Source: Ptiloglossa arizonensis
Lineage: Eukaryota > Arthropoda > Insecta > Hymenoptera > Colletidae
Assembly: GCF_051014685.1 (NCBI RefSeq)
Contig: NC_135058.1
Coordinates: forward strand, 15,626,811 to 15,690,810
Reading direction: 5' to 3'
Length of the DNA stretch: 64,000 bases
The position numbers and the translations under genes are program-made. Below are positions 46,582-57,230 of this stretch, in pieces (the stretch's first letter is position 1; every line of letters starts with the position of its first letter). The notes under the pieces were generated by a model. It worked only from the letters and a program-made list of their open reading frames with translations. It did no database searches and was not told the DNA's origin.

Positions 46582-47339
46582 CAGAGAGATCAGACGAAAC
46601 AGGGATACTGGAAATTTGTAATGATACGCGGAGCAAGCCTGTTGGTAAGATACAATTGGTAAAGTACAAAGTTGGGGGAGAAGGGTATCGGGAAAGCTGG
46701 AAATTCGTAACGAAAAACGAAAAAGAGGAAAGAACGAAAGGTAAAAAAATGGAAAATGCACCGGTTCGATCCAGTAAGATGTCTGAATTTACTGGAAACT
46801 CGTGTCGGTTCCGGGACGGCATTTCTCCGCGCGTGCTGAGATTATTTCCCGCGGAGGACACGAGGAAATCGTTAAGACGCGATTCGCGTGCAACGAGAAG
46901 GCGACGTTAGTTGCGCGCAGGTGTGCGCGCGTGTTGGTGAATCACGTTTATCAAGGGACACGGTGGCTCTCACGGGCATCCTTGATCGCGTCATACACCG
47001 CGGCGAGGAGAAAAAGCAATTTCCGCGGTGCCGTTAAGCGCGATCGTGTGCACCGACGGATACTCCGCATCCGCGTACAAAGGGCGATGAATACGAGCGC
47101 GTGATCCGCGGATGCATATATCGTCCCGCAATTAACCCGATCCAGAAAGAAATAACGCGCGGCCATTTCCGCGTTTCGCGCGATAAACCTTTCCCCGCGA
47201 TCGCCCTTGGCTCTCCGATCCCTTTCGCTCGGGATCTTGTCACGGCGAACGGAAGTGGTTTAGCAAATGGCGGCGTCCACCTGGACGACGCCAGTTTCAA
47301 CGCGTGTTGGACCACCACGGTAAAAACTTGCAATACGCG
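46582..47339. other. Unique sequence, no gene seen
   Basis: The word gcgcaggtgtgcgcg at 46916-46930 also occurs at 41485, otherwise single copy. GC-rich from 46850. Confidence 0.45.
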
Positions 47340-48300
47340 AGAGGAGACGAGCTGGAATCCACGCGGTCTCGATAAGTGTCTTTTGCGCGAAACACCTGCA
47401 AACTGGCGCAAATCGATTTCGATGAAATATTCTAGGTTAGGGACTCCGCTTGCATCGGAGCGCGTCGAACCAGTTTGGAAAATGTTACGATCCACGGGAG
47501 TAGACTAGGTGGAATTGTGAGGTATCGATAAATGTCTCCAATTCGAAACGCCTGTAAAGTATCGTAAATCGATTTCGATGAAATATTCTAGGTTAGGGAC
47601 TCCGCTTTGCACCGGAGCGCGTCGAACCAGTTTGGAAAATGTTACGATCCACGGGAGTAGACTAGGTGGAATTGTGAGGTATCGATAAATGTCTCCAATT
47701 CGAAACGCCTGTAAAGTATCGTATATCGATTTCGATGAAATATTCTAGGTTAGGAACACGCTTTTGCAGCATAGCTCGTTGAACCGATTTGTAAAATGTT
47801 GCGATCCATGGGAGAAGACGAGGCGGAGTCTACGAGCTCTCTGATTCCAAACACCTGCAAAGTATCATAAATCGATTTCGATGATATATTCTAGGTTAGG
47901 GACACGCTTTGCACCGGAGCGCGTTGAACCAGTTTGTAAAATGTTGCGATCTATGGGAGTAGACGAGCTGGAATTGTGCGGTCTCGATAAATGTCTCTAA
48001 TACGAAACACCTGCAAAGTATCGTAAATCGATTTCGATGAAATATTCTAGGTTAGGGACACGCTTTTGCAGCACAGCTCGTTGAACCAGTTTGGTAAAAA
48101 ATTGCAATCTATGGGGAAATACGAGGTGGAATCTACGAGATCTCTAATTCGAAACACCTGCAAAGTATCACACATTTCGATGAAATATTATAGGCTAGGG
48201 ATTTTACGCTACAGTGTGTTTAATCGGATTGGTAAAGTGTTGCGATCTATAGGAGAAGACGAAGCGGAATCTGCTGATAATTTTATCGAAACCTGGATAA
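47340..48300 (+). repeat. 156-bp tandem array, about six copies
   Basis: The landmark atcgatttcgatgaaatatt starts at about 47412, 47568, 47725, 47871, 48027 and (diverged) 48172, steps of 145-157 bp. Every unit continues with ctaggttaggga, a gcgcgt(c/t)gaaccagttt stretch and a gcgatc(c/t)a(c/t)ggg stretch. The copies starting near 47411 and 47567 are nearly identical, so part of the array is young, while the outer copies are diverged and shortened. Confidence 0.95.
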
Positions 48301-50056
48301 GTATCTCTAAGACTTTTACTGTATCTGTCGCTTTCATTTGGTAAAATGTCGATACTTTAGTAAAAACAAGAAAGTAAGCTACGTTTATTTCACTATCTCT
48401 TATGGATACTTATTTTTGATTATGGTATGAATCTAACCACTAAAATTGTACAAAAAAATATAATTTCGATTTATCAACGTACAAGCACAGCAGATTTCTA
48501 ACTTCTATAAAGTGTCCAAATTCGAAGGATAGGGTAAAATAAAAATTCTCGAAACATTGAAATTATTTTGTCCCCAGGAGCGTTCCAAGCTCCAAGACTC
48601 GAAGTCACCGTGAGCCAAGGAACTCTTAATTTTCCCAGGGAAAATCAACTCAGGCGTATCGTTAAATTGTTGTCGATAAACGAACAAGATCCAGCCATTA
48701 TTTAACCTTTATAAGATCAATTTCGTAACGCGTTACGTTCGAGGAACTTTGTCTCCGGTGCTCGCGACCCTTGGCGCGCAGTTAAGTCGGCGTGTGAGGT
48801 ACACGTGAAAATAATTGGCCAAGTGGGTACGACTCGAATAGTGGTCGTACACGACAAAGAAGATCCGTCGTGTTTTGCGGACAGCGAATGCCAGAGCATT
48901 AGCCGCGTGGCCGCTACTTTCTTGCGACCGCAAAAACCGCCGCGGACGAAGTCGCGTGCGTCCGTCGTATTTCGCATTAACACGTCTCTTAGCGTGTCCG
49001 TCCGTGCCGGTAAATGATACACGATGGCGAAATGACGTGAAATAACGCGAAGCTTTCCCATCTGTTCCCTCCGTTCCGCGCGTTTTCTAACCGGCACCCA
49101 TTTCGTAGCGAGCGCGACGAACCCGCTGTAACTGATGAAATTTACAAATGAATTATTCATTTAATCGTTCCACGGACAATTTATTTGCGAACACTCGCGT
49201 TCCGCGTTCGAGCGGCAATCGGCTTAAAAAACTTCGCCGTAAGTCAGGTTTCTCCGTTTAAGTCCTGAAACTGTGTTCTGCAACGAATGGTCGTTAACTT
49301 TTCTACTGTTTCAAGGAGAGATTCGTGCCGTTTGCGTTTCCCGATTACCAAAGTTCCTTCGAACGTTTCTACTCTGCAAAGCGTGAACAATTTTTGTCAG
49401 CCTTCCCGTGACTACCGCCGCTCGAATTAACCGTATCGACCACGATCATCGAGAAATCTTTCCACGGTTCGAGTCTTTTATCGTTACAAATTATTTCGTC
49501 CGAAAGGAATCTTAAAATTTCTTACAATTTTTCCAATTGGCGATATTTAACCATTTTGCGACAATATTACCGGAATGTAATTGCGAATATTTACAAGTTT
49601 GACGCTCGCTCGCACCGATGTTCAATCGACCATTTTTTGAATTTTCCCTAAGCTGCAATATTCGCTAGATTAAAGAATATTATGAAATACAAACGGTGGG
49701 TTTGCAACGACTCCTGGTAAATCTATTTTTGGTTATTCGATGCGTTTCGGAACACGTACGAGCAGAAAGAATCGTTTCTAGGTTACCGTAGAACTTTTCG
49801 AGAAAATTAAGCGAGACCGGCCAGTCGCATCGCTCCGGTGCGTTCGATTAGGAAATTTTTCCAACGATAAATTTCAACGTATTACTTTCCAGTCGCGTCG
49901 GTTCGCGGACAAAATTTGCCTCGATCGCGTATACAACGTCATCGTATTGCAATTATCTACGATTACGAGAAACTCGGGTGCAAAATAAGAGAAAATTTAG
50001 ACGAGATTCCAGCGACGGTTATTTTACGAGCCAACTCTGGGCCCGAGTGTATAAAC
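48301..50056. other. Unique sequence, no gene seen
   Basis: AT-rich to 48720, then GC-rich with overlapping frames on both strands (48717-49160). No repeat, splice pair or domain. Confidence 0.5.
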
Positions 50057-50330
50057 CTGGTAAGCCTAATCTTGCGGATCTCGATACTTCGTGACGAACG
50101 CGTTTACTCGTCCCGATACTCTTATCGTGTATTATTTCCTCAATATCGAGAAATCTTCCTCCGTTTCCGATAAGCCTAACATCTAATCTCAAGGATCTCG
50201 ATCCTTTTCCAACGAACGTTTACTCGTTCTTGTACTCCTTGTATTATTTCATCGATATCGAGAAATCTTTATCGAGTGCTGATAAGTTTAACACTTAATC
50301 TTAACAGCACAAAACTCAATTTAACCTTAT
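50057..50330 (+). repeat. ~111-bp tandem duplication, 2.4 copies
   Basis: taagcctaatctt (50061), taagcctaacatct (50171) and taagtttaacactt (50283) lead units that contain gaacg.gtttactcgt and tcgagaaatctt. Identity is about 75 percent. Confidence 0.85.
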
Positions 50331-52247
50331 CGCGTTCCTTGTCAATTTTTTTTCGAGCCACTGCGTCCCTGTAATGTATCATTCCTCGGGTCTTTCTTGA
50401 CCCGTCCCTACAATATTTCATCGACGCTTCCGTTGTATTATAACCTTAAAAAGCACGAGTCTCGTGCGTTCGGGATACTCTCGATTCAAACACTTGTAGC
50501 GTACGGTAAAAAGTACAAATGCGTTAAACAAGACTTTAACCGAACGAATGGATAATTTCGAATCTGAAAGATATTCGACTATCGGATCAGTGTCGTCGTA
50601 CCTCTTCGATTTCCGCGATTCTTCTCCCGAGAATCACGCGTCTGGAAACGAAAATCCAATAAACCAGCAACCGGTCGATAACTCGTACGGCGGTTTTAAT
50701 TAGTCCGGATTAACGAAGCCTCGAGGAGGAGCCTTCGGAAAAATGAAGCGCGTACGTAACGCGTGCATGTGCAACGAGCATCGCGAAGCAGCGAGCAGAG
50801 CCGGCCGGGTCACGCGATGAGAGAAACGTTTTTCCGTAAATGGGAACGAAACCGTCGTTACTGCCACCTAAGGTTTACGTTGTAATCAGACCGTGGTTCT
50901 ATTGCGTCTCTATGGCTTTCCGTTTACATTGTCGAGGACTTCGAACTTCACGAGCCGCTTGCGCGGCGATTAGGGGCCCCGAGCCGGCGTCGCTCTTTGT
51001 TGGGAATCGTTTCACCTGCGATCGCCGCCAATCTCCCGATCTTTTATTTTCTTTTTTAATTGTGGTCGTTGCCGGAGATTGCGTTACGGCGATACAGTTG
51101 TTTTCGTTTGCTCGAGATACCGAGTTCGCTGTGAAATTAGATTCGGGACACACAAGGATGAAGGGTATTATGTTCGTTTAATTCGAAGATCTTAATCTAC
51201 GCTCGTTTACTACGGTAACTGGCACGTGTATTAATATGTGTAAAAATACCACTTTGTTGGTAACAGTTTTCTTAAATAGCGGTTGAAACGCTTCGCGAAA
51301 CGGAATGGGGAACAGGAGCATTTTTATCTTAGCTACCGATGCTCCGTGTACGATCTACGCGAGATCGAAGTATTAATAGCTTTGTACAATGTTTACGGAA
51401 TATTTCGAACGAGCGATATCACCAACTATGCAGGATGTATTTTGATCGTTTACGACGTTGAACAGTGCCAGTAATAGTCTTTCTTAATGTCTATCGTACA
51501 TTGAATATCCATTACAGTTTTACAGGTGTATACGATATAATGTATAAACTTCGACTACTTCGTTTTACCTTTGTAGATCGATATTCAATTGGACGTACAA
51601 TCTCCAAATCGATGCTTCGTTTTTACATCAACATTCTATTCGATATTTAGTCACCGAGCCACTGCTGGTGTATTTCAACGCAGTCTCCGTATCTCGCGAT
51701 CTTTTCGACGTTAGAAAGTGAAATCCATCTTCGTATAAGTATTCATAGTGTGTTCACTTTTGCGGTATGCTTATCCATCGCACGTTTATGTGTACACAAT
51801 TACATACCACGATCGATTCTACGTTTCAGCACCTGAGAACGAGATTGTTGTAATTCAATTTTACTCGATAACTTTCGTAGCTTGCAACACTTTCGTTCTT
51901 ATTTCCGGATAAGCTAGATAAAATACGTTTCGAACGTTTGAGCAGCTATTTCAGTTGTAGTTTTTATACAAGTGTTCGTAGAATAGCTTCAAAAGTACCT
52001 AAACTGGTCATAAAAATTTCTATCGATTCTGTTACACAGCAATTCCCGCTTTCGAGTAACAAAATCGGGATCGCTGGTTCCCTTGAAGCCAGCGTGGGTG
52101 TTGATTTATATCTTGTAACGAGGGCGGTGAATAGTGTGCAACGAGAGTGAGTATTAGGTGCACTTTGTGGTCGAAACTTCAAATCCAGACCGCACACGTT
52201 TCGCTCTATTAGCTACCGATACGAAATAAAATTGTGTAAATTTATCG
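50331..52247. other. Unique sequence, no gene seen
   Basis: Single-copy sequence. A plus frame of 113 codons (50840-51181) is stop-poor but unrecognised. Confidence 0.45.
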
Positions 52248-52392
52248 TTAAATATTTATATAAGATGCAATCTCTACATTATCGTTGTATCTTCGTGAAA
52301 GTACTTTTAATGGATTGGTCAAGTTCTCCCGATGCAAACGAGTCCAAACACGACCTCGTTCGTCATCACTTTGAATTATATCCAATCGGAAG
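52248..52392 (-). CDS. Candidate terminal exon (weak)
   Basis: On the minus strand a T13 tract ends in aag-tag. From the second AG (exon base 52392) a frame of about 48 codons runs to TAA at plus 52248-52250. It has a hydrophilic composition (RLDIIQSDDERG at the start). The plus strand is also open for 60 codons over the same place. The acceptor is a simple T run, so chance is likely. Confidence 0.18.
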
Positions 52393-52591
52393 CTACTTAA
52401 AAAAAAAAAACTAAAATACCTTAAAACTAAAAACAGTCCAAATAGGGTCGTGCGCGTACTCATTTTTATTGGAAAGACCTTGCCGATTTATCTATAACAC
52501 TCTTACGAAAATATAATAATAAATATAACAATTTTAATTTCCATAAAATATCGCTTTACTTTTACTTGGCTGTACGAGTCGATTGAATTTG

Positions 52592-52832
52592 AAACAGTGG
52601 ACGATTTCGCTACCAGAATTCGGAGTAGAAATTGTCACTTGAAAGCGGGGAATAGTACGATTCCGATTTTGAAAGAACAAACACTGTCAAGGATTCTTCG
52701 TTTCAGGTATGAGTTAGGTCCGGGTTAGATGGAAGCTTTCAGAATCTAGCATAAAAATTGTTACTTTAAAGCGGGGAATAGCGTGATTCCTATTTCGAAG
52801 GAAGAAACACTCTAAAGGATTCTTTGTTTCAG
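52592..52832 (+). repeat. 126-bp tandem pair of a dispersed repeat
   Basis: gaaattgtcacttgaaagcg (52628) and aaaattgttactttaaagcg (52754) lead two copies that both end ggattctt.gtttcag. A third, diverged copy lies at about 60249-60345: it shares aaaaattgttacctgaaagc and the upstream aacagagtggat and gttactcgaatccg words. This is a dispersed family, not only a local duplication. Confidence 0.8.
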
Positions 52833-52926
52833 GTGGTCGCGGCAACGCCCAAGAGGGAACGGTAGTAATCGAGTAGCATCGGTCTGGGAAAAGGAAATTC
52901 GCAGCGGCCGCGAACGAGAGAGTCAG
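52833..52926 (+). CDS. Candidate internal exon with its acceptor inside a repeat
   Basis: A strong acceptor (aggattctttgtttcag, AG at 52831-52832) and a strong donor (GTCAG|gtaaga at 52927) bound 94 bp. Only the frame starting at the second base is open. It encodes 31 residues, rich in Arg, Ser and Gly, ending GRERESQ exactly at a codon boundary (exon enters in phase 1, leaves in phase 0). The acceptor is the right end of the second copy of the dispersed repeat at 52592-52832. The first copy ends in the same tttcag. No family was recognised, and a 5'-UTR or long non-coding RNA exon is equally possible. Confidence 0.33.
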
Positions 52927-54970
52927 GTAAGAAAATAAATCGCAATGATCTCCTCCGTTGCGGCGGTTTCGCGCGGCCGTATCCTTGTAATTGGCTCCGT
53001 GAGAGAGCGCGCATCCGCGCCGATGATTGTCGCCAACCGCTCGATATACATCACCCGAAAGACACGGATGCGCGTCCTCCGCGAGGAGGATGTTGTTGCC
53101 ACGGTGCTAAAAGAACCCCAAAGGAGAGAAAGAGAGACCGGTGGGGGGGCTTGAAAACGTGCGCGAGCCGAAGCGTAGATAGCGCTGACAAGCGGCCACC
53201 GGGAGCCCTCGCGTGCAGAAGCTGCGCATCCTCTCCCTCTCATGCCGCCGCTCTCTTTCCATCTTTAAAAGGACCATCGAGAACCGATATACCGTCTTTC
53301 CCGACACCGGCACGAATCGAAGTCGTCACTAATTTGGTGTCGAGCGGACTCGACGATCCGCGCCACACGGCGTTAGCTAACGCGCTCGCCAGGTGTTGAA
53401 GCGTAACGCCAGAACATGCTGCGACTTTCCAACATAGTTTACAGACCTTGCGTCTATCCTACGCTCGGGGACCTTTTCGTTGTCGCTCGTCCTGGGGAAT
53501 ATTGGAGCTGTTGTAGTAGTTTTCTGAATTTTTTCAGACCGTGGAAACTCACAAATAATAGAGTCCTGGTCGTGCGAATTTAATAGACGTTTATTGTACT
53601 CTTTGGACAGAGATACGAAGAAAGACCACCAGAGGGCCAAGTGTATCGCCTTTCGTGCAAGGTTTGATAAGTATATCTCGACGTAACCTTACTAATTGTA
53701 ATTATAGAGTACAACGTCTCGAAGGTAGAATTAAATTTTCGATATACTTAAACTGTCGTTCTTAAGACCAGTAAAGACATCTTGGAATCGTTGCTCAAAT
53801 ACCCAAGTCTGGATTAATTTTAGGTTAGGTCCGTCTTGTGTCTTTTGTATACCTTTTGCGACTCATAGCCACCAGATTCGGATTAGGTACAATTCGGTCC
53901 TCGATATTCGTCTGAAATGAAATCGTAGGAAGAGAAGAGACGATAACGTATCGAGCAGAGTAGGAAACTCGAGTTCCGTAGGCCGCCATGTTGGCACGAA
54001 GGCAGTAACACAGGGAAACAGGAGCAAGTTGGGTGTACCTTATCTCTGGCGTATATCTGCCATCGACTCTCGAAACTTGTGGTCGAATCGAGACACTTTG
54101 GTACCTTCCGAAAGTTCGAGGTCGCTCTCGGGATCGATCGGGCGGGAATCTCGCGCGAGACGAGGCGTAAAAAACGTCCCAGTGTCGGCTTCCGCGTGAC
54201 CGGCCGGCTCGCGTGAAATTTCAATCGAACCTACCCGTTACGTGAGGCCGCGGACGGCACGAGGAGACACCTTTTTTCCTCGTCAGCATCGGTTCCATGT
54301 ACGTAGCCGGTGTCGGCGTCGAGCCACGACATGCCTTCGCGAACACGGCCTGGCGTGCAGTGTCGCCAAGACGCATTGCGCGTCGCGCTATCGGCAAAAA
54401 GGCCGGCTTTCCAATTGAATTTATTCGCCTAACGAGTGTAGATTCCCTCGCGCCGGGTATGGCCAGGACAAATGGCGCGCATCTTGCCGCCATGTAGCCG
54501 GAACGAGAGAATTCCGTTACAAAGTGGAAAGCGTCGAGAATTACAGGCGACAGCGTTACAGGGTTAGGCGAACCCGCGGTGAAGGTTCACGGAATTGTTT
54601 CACTTTAGGTCTGGCCTTATTCGATCGAAATTTCTGCTCTTGGACCGTGTACGGTAGTTTTGGAAATTATTTTTCGCTGGAGGAATATTAGGAAGGGAAC
54701 GGTTCGTACAATTATCGTTTAAAGTATTAACCGTCGACCGAACGATGGGAATGTGGTGCATTAAGAGTCGTTGTAAGTAATTTCTAAACTTACAAGCAAT
54801 ATTATCATTTATAGATGTAATTTGATAAATATGGGGAAAAAGTACTGATGAATTCATCGGTGAGGTAGATTCAATTGTGACAATACTTTGTATCTGTATC
54901 GTACGGATGAAACACGTTGAATTCCGTTCGTTCGATAATGAACCTCGGTTAATAATGAATTTTTTACAAT
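52927..54970. other. Unique sequence, no gene supported
   Basis: If the exon at 52833-52926 is real, this begins with its intron. A minus-strand donor-like ATAAG|gtacac occurs near 54040. No other structure. Confidence 0.45.
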
Positions 54971-55303
54971 TCATAAACATAAGTGTACTTCAATCGGATG
55001 CTGCGTTGATGCAACGTCTAAACGAATCCGTTGATTCATCGAAAAAATCAATGTTGCGAGGCTATTTGCTAAATTGGATATCTTATTAATGGGCTCGGTA
55101 TGACCAAGCTTTATTCCGTGCTTCGTCGAACCGAAAGGAAGAGCAGGTCTGATTATTCTCGAAGCCGCGTTTATGGGAATACTTTCTTGCAGCTCGGGGC
55201 AAACGATCCTGCAATTCAATACCTTAAATAGGAAGATCGGGTCCGAGATAGTTGTTCCACGCTCGACCGTGTGTATTCTCGATATCGTTACCGATAGATT
55301 CAT
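54971..55303 (-). pseudogene. Coding-like fragment, left part of a decayed block
   Basis: A minus frame of 110 codons whose composition (even mix, prolines and charged residues, no homopolymers) looks more like protein than the surrounding sequence. It lies just downstream, in transcription sense, of the coding-like frame at 55446-55862, in a different frame and separated by stops, so it could be the continuation of the same broken gene. The plus strand also has a 109-codon frame here (55173-55502) behind a good acceptor (atactttcttgcag at 55195), so strand choice is uncertain. No family was recognised. Confidence 0.18.
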
Positions 55304-55445
55304 AATAATGGTCCTAGAGATTGTCCAATATCGAACACACCGTGCGGTAAAAGCTTACGGCGTGTTCCCTCTTCGAAAGGGTTTGGAAAATCGTCGAGAT
55401 TTCGATATCGAGATGGCCAGAGCCCGGACCGGTACACCGAGCGGT

Positions 55446-55862
55446 CTACCACCGAGGACGTACCGGTGGATAGTCTCCGGCCGGTCTACGCTCCTCGACT
55501 AAAGCCTGGGTCACCTTGGGCATCGCGTATCCAGCTTTTCCACGCTCGGGACTATATTCCAGTTCCCAAGAGGCAACCACCCGTGCGTAGAGGGCACAGA
55601 ATGGGAAATCCTTGAACGAGTAGCCCCATAGATCCATCAGAGGTTGACCCGAGCGCGGTGTCCGGGTTGTGCACTCGATCCCCGGTGTATCGCGCGCAGT
55701 CACAGAGAGCTGCATTACGTATGGCGATTGCGTCAGGGTGATATCGTCATCGGACAGGGCGAACACGACTTTAGCCTTCTCGGCGTAGGACACGAGAGAG
55801 GAGAGCAGAGGTGCGTGTCCCGACACGGCTTGCCCATTAGGTGGACCCGCCGCGCCATCAGA
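55446..55862 (-). pseudogene. Coding-like frame, unrecognised protein fragment
   Basis: A stop-free minus frame of 138 codons ending in TAG at plus 55446-55448. Third positions are mostly G or C, and the inferred peptide is rich in W, Y, F, P and short hydrophobic segments (for example LLSSLVSY, MDLWGYSF, FCALYARVV), unlike the TCGA-driven pseudo-peptides elsewhere. It starts after an in-frame TAA with no ATG. The neighbouring frame 55858-56076 runs up to the same point, so a one- or two-base shift would join them. Candidates are a captured foreign gene (retroelement or virus derived), a decayed host exon, or a chance frame. Confidence 0.28.
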
Positions 55863-56076
55863 TTAGATTCCGTTTCGTTCTCAGTTCGTCCGCAACAATG
55901 CGGCTGAACCCGCGATGCATCGCCGGAACGGCGACGTTCCGGCTAACACGCTTCCTGGATTCGTGAATCTCAGGCCCAAGTGGGCCCCGCCGGGACTCAC
56001 GGGGCTGCCGGAGATCCTGCCGAAGGGACACGCATTTTATCCCGGGGCACACGGGTCGTGGTGCTTCAGGGGTTTT
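55858..56076 (-). pseudogene. Adjoining coding-like frame upstream of the shift
   Basis: A minus frame of about 70 codons ending in TGA at plus 55858-55860, directly abutting the start of the open frame 55446-55862. It is GC-rich at third positions and basic (ends DELRTKRNLI). The plus strand frame over the same bases is equally open and GC-rich, so its reality is less certain than that of the left neighbour. Confidence 0.2.
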
Positions 56077-56111
56077 GTACTTCGAATCCCAGCTTTTCCA
56101 TTGTTTTCTTT

Positions 56112-56291
56112 GTTCTTATCGAGACTTCCGAGCGATTCTTCGCGGGGAATAATAAAATGGCGATAGTTGGGGTTACCGTGTCGTTTCGGGGACAGAGAAG
56201 GTAATTGGCTGGAATTCTGATCGTTTCTATCGACAATTTTTGGGAATATTTTTCTGGGAATAATAAAATGCTAACAGTTGGGGCTACGTAC
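56112..56291 (+). repeat. 111-bp tandem duplication
   Basis: gggaataataaaatg at 56145 recurs at 56256, each followed by ..agttggggttac or ..agttggggctac and preceded by ttcttatcgag or tttctatcgac. About 65 bp of each copy align at roughly 75 percent. Confidence 0.85.
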
Positions 56292-57230
56292 TGAGAAAAT
56301 CTAATTTCAACGTATTACAAATTTCGGTAATCCATCGTCGGCAGAGCACGAGTGCTCTTCTTCCAAGGTTAAGGAACGAACAGTCTTTGAACCGAGTTAT
56401 TTAATACGAGAGGTAAGAAATGGAGATTATAATAGGAATGTTAAAAGCCAGAAACATTGGTATGGATCTGAAACATGAGAAGGTGGAAGAGAAATGAAGA
56501 AGGAAACAGGAGAGAAGTGCGTTAGTCCTGGACCCGCTAGTGGACTCGTTAGTAAGGCTACCTATGTAGCGGACCTTGCTTCAGACTTGGGGACGTTAGG
56601 AAACGGAAAGATTCTTCCACGTACAGGGTGATCCAGTAATATCGTTTGTCTCTAAAATATTTTCCTTCTATTAAATTATACAAAGGTATAAACGTTCTAC
56701 GAATTCAAGGCGAGTGCAATACGGTTGCAACAGTGAAGGTGTCTAGACAGTTTGAAGGTTAACCTTTTTTTTTTAACAGAGTGTCTCTTTCGTAGTAGAA
56801 TTGTTCGTTTAAAGTTGTAGCAACTGAATGCAGTAGAGTCTCCAAAGTTTTAGGAAACTGAGATTGAATATTTATATAAGAAAATTGCAAGAAAATGCAA
56901 GTGACACTTGCACTAAGTACCTCTGCTACTCACGGTTCTTACTTAACCTCTCGATCAATCGTCGACATCTCAAAAACGATCTTCTTTGGTGTCAAACGTA
57001 AGATAGCCACTTGTTTCGAAGCGATGATCCATTACAAATACAAACAAAATGCAATTGCACGAGGTTCGCGTGCAAGTATCGAGGTCTCTCTACCCCACGA
57101 GAACTATTAATTCCAGAAACACGCACCTCGATACTTTTGCTCTCAAAATTCATTATTCCATCGAACGTTTACAAAATTAAAAAGACCACCGAAGAGGGTT
57201 CCTTGGGAACTTTTACGTCAGTATCCCTGT
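56292..57230. other. Unique sequence, possible repeat end at 56627
   Basis: A 45-bp interval at 56368-56412 between ctcttcttccaag and GAG|gtaaga is open in one frame, too short to call. tacagggtgatccag at 56625 repeats the word found at 8950. Confidence 0.45.

Noticed and set aside
47435..48060. TTAGG words inside the 156-bp array, suggesting telomeric sequence
   Set aside because: Only one or two TTAGG units per 156-bp repeat, not a continuous (TTAGG)n array.
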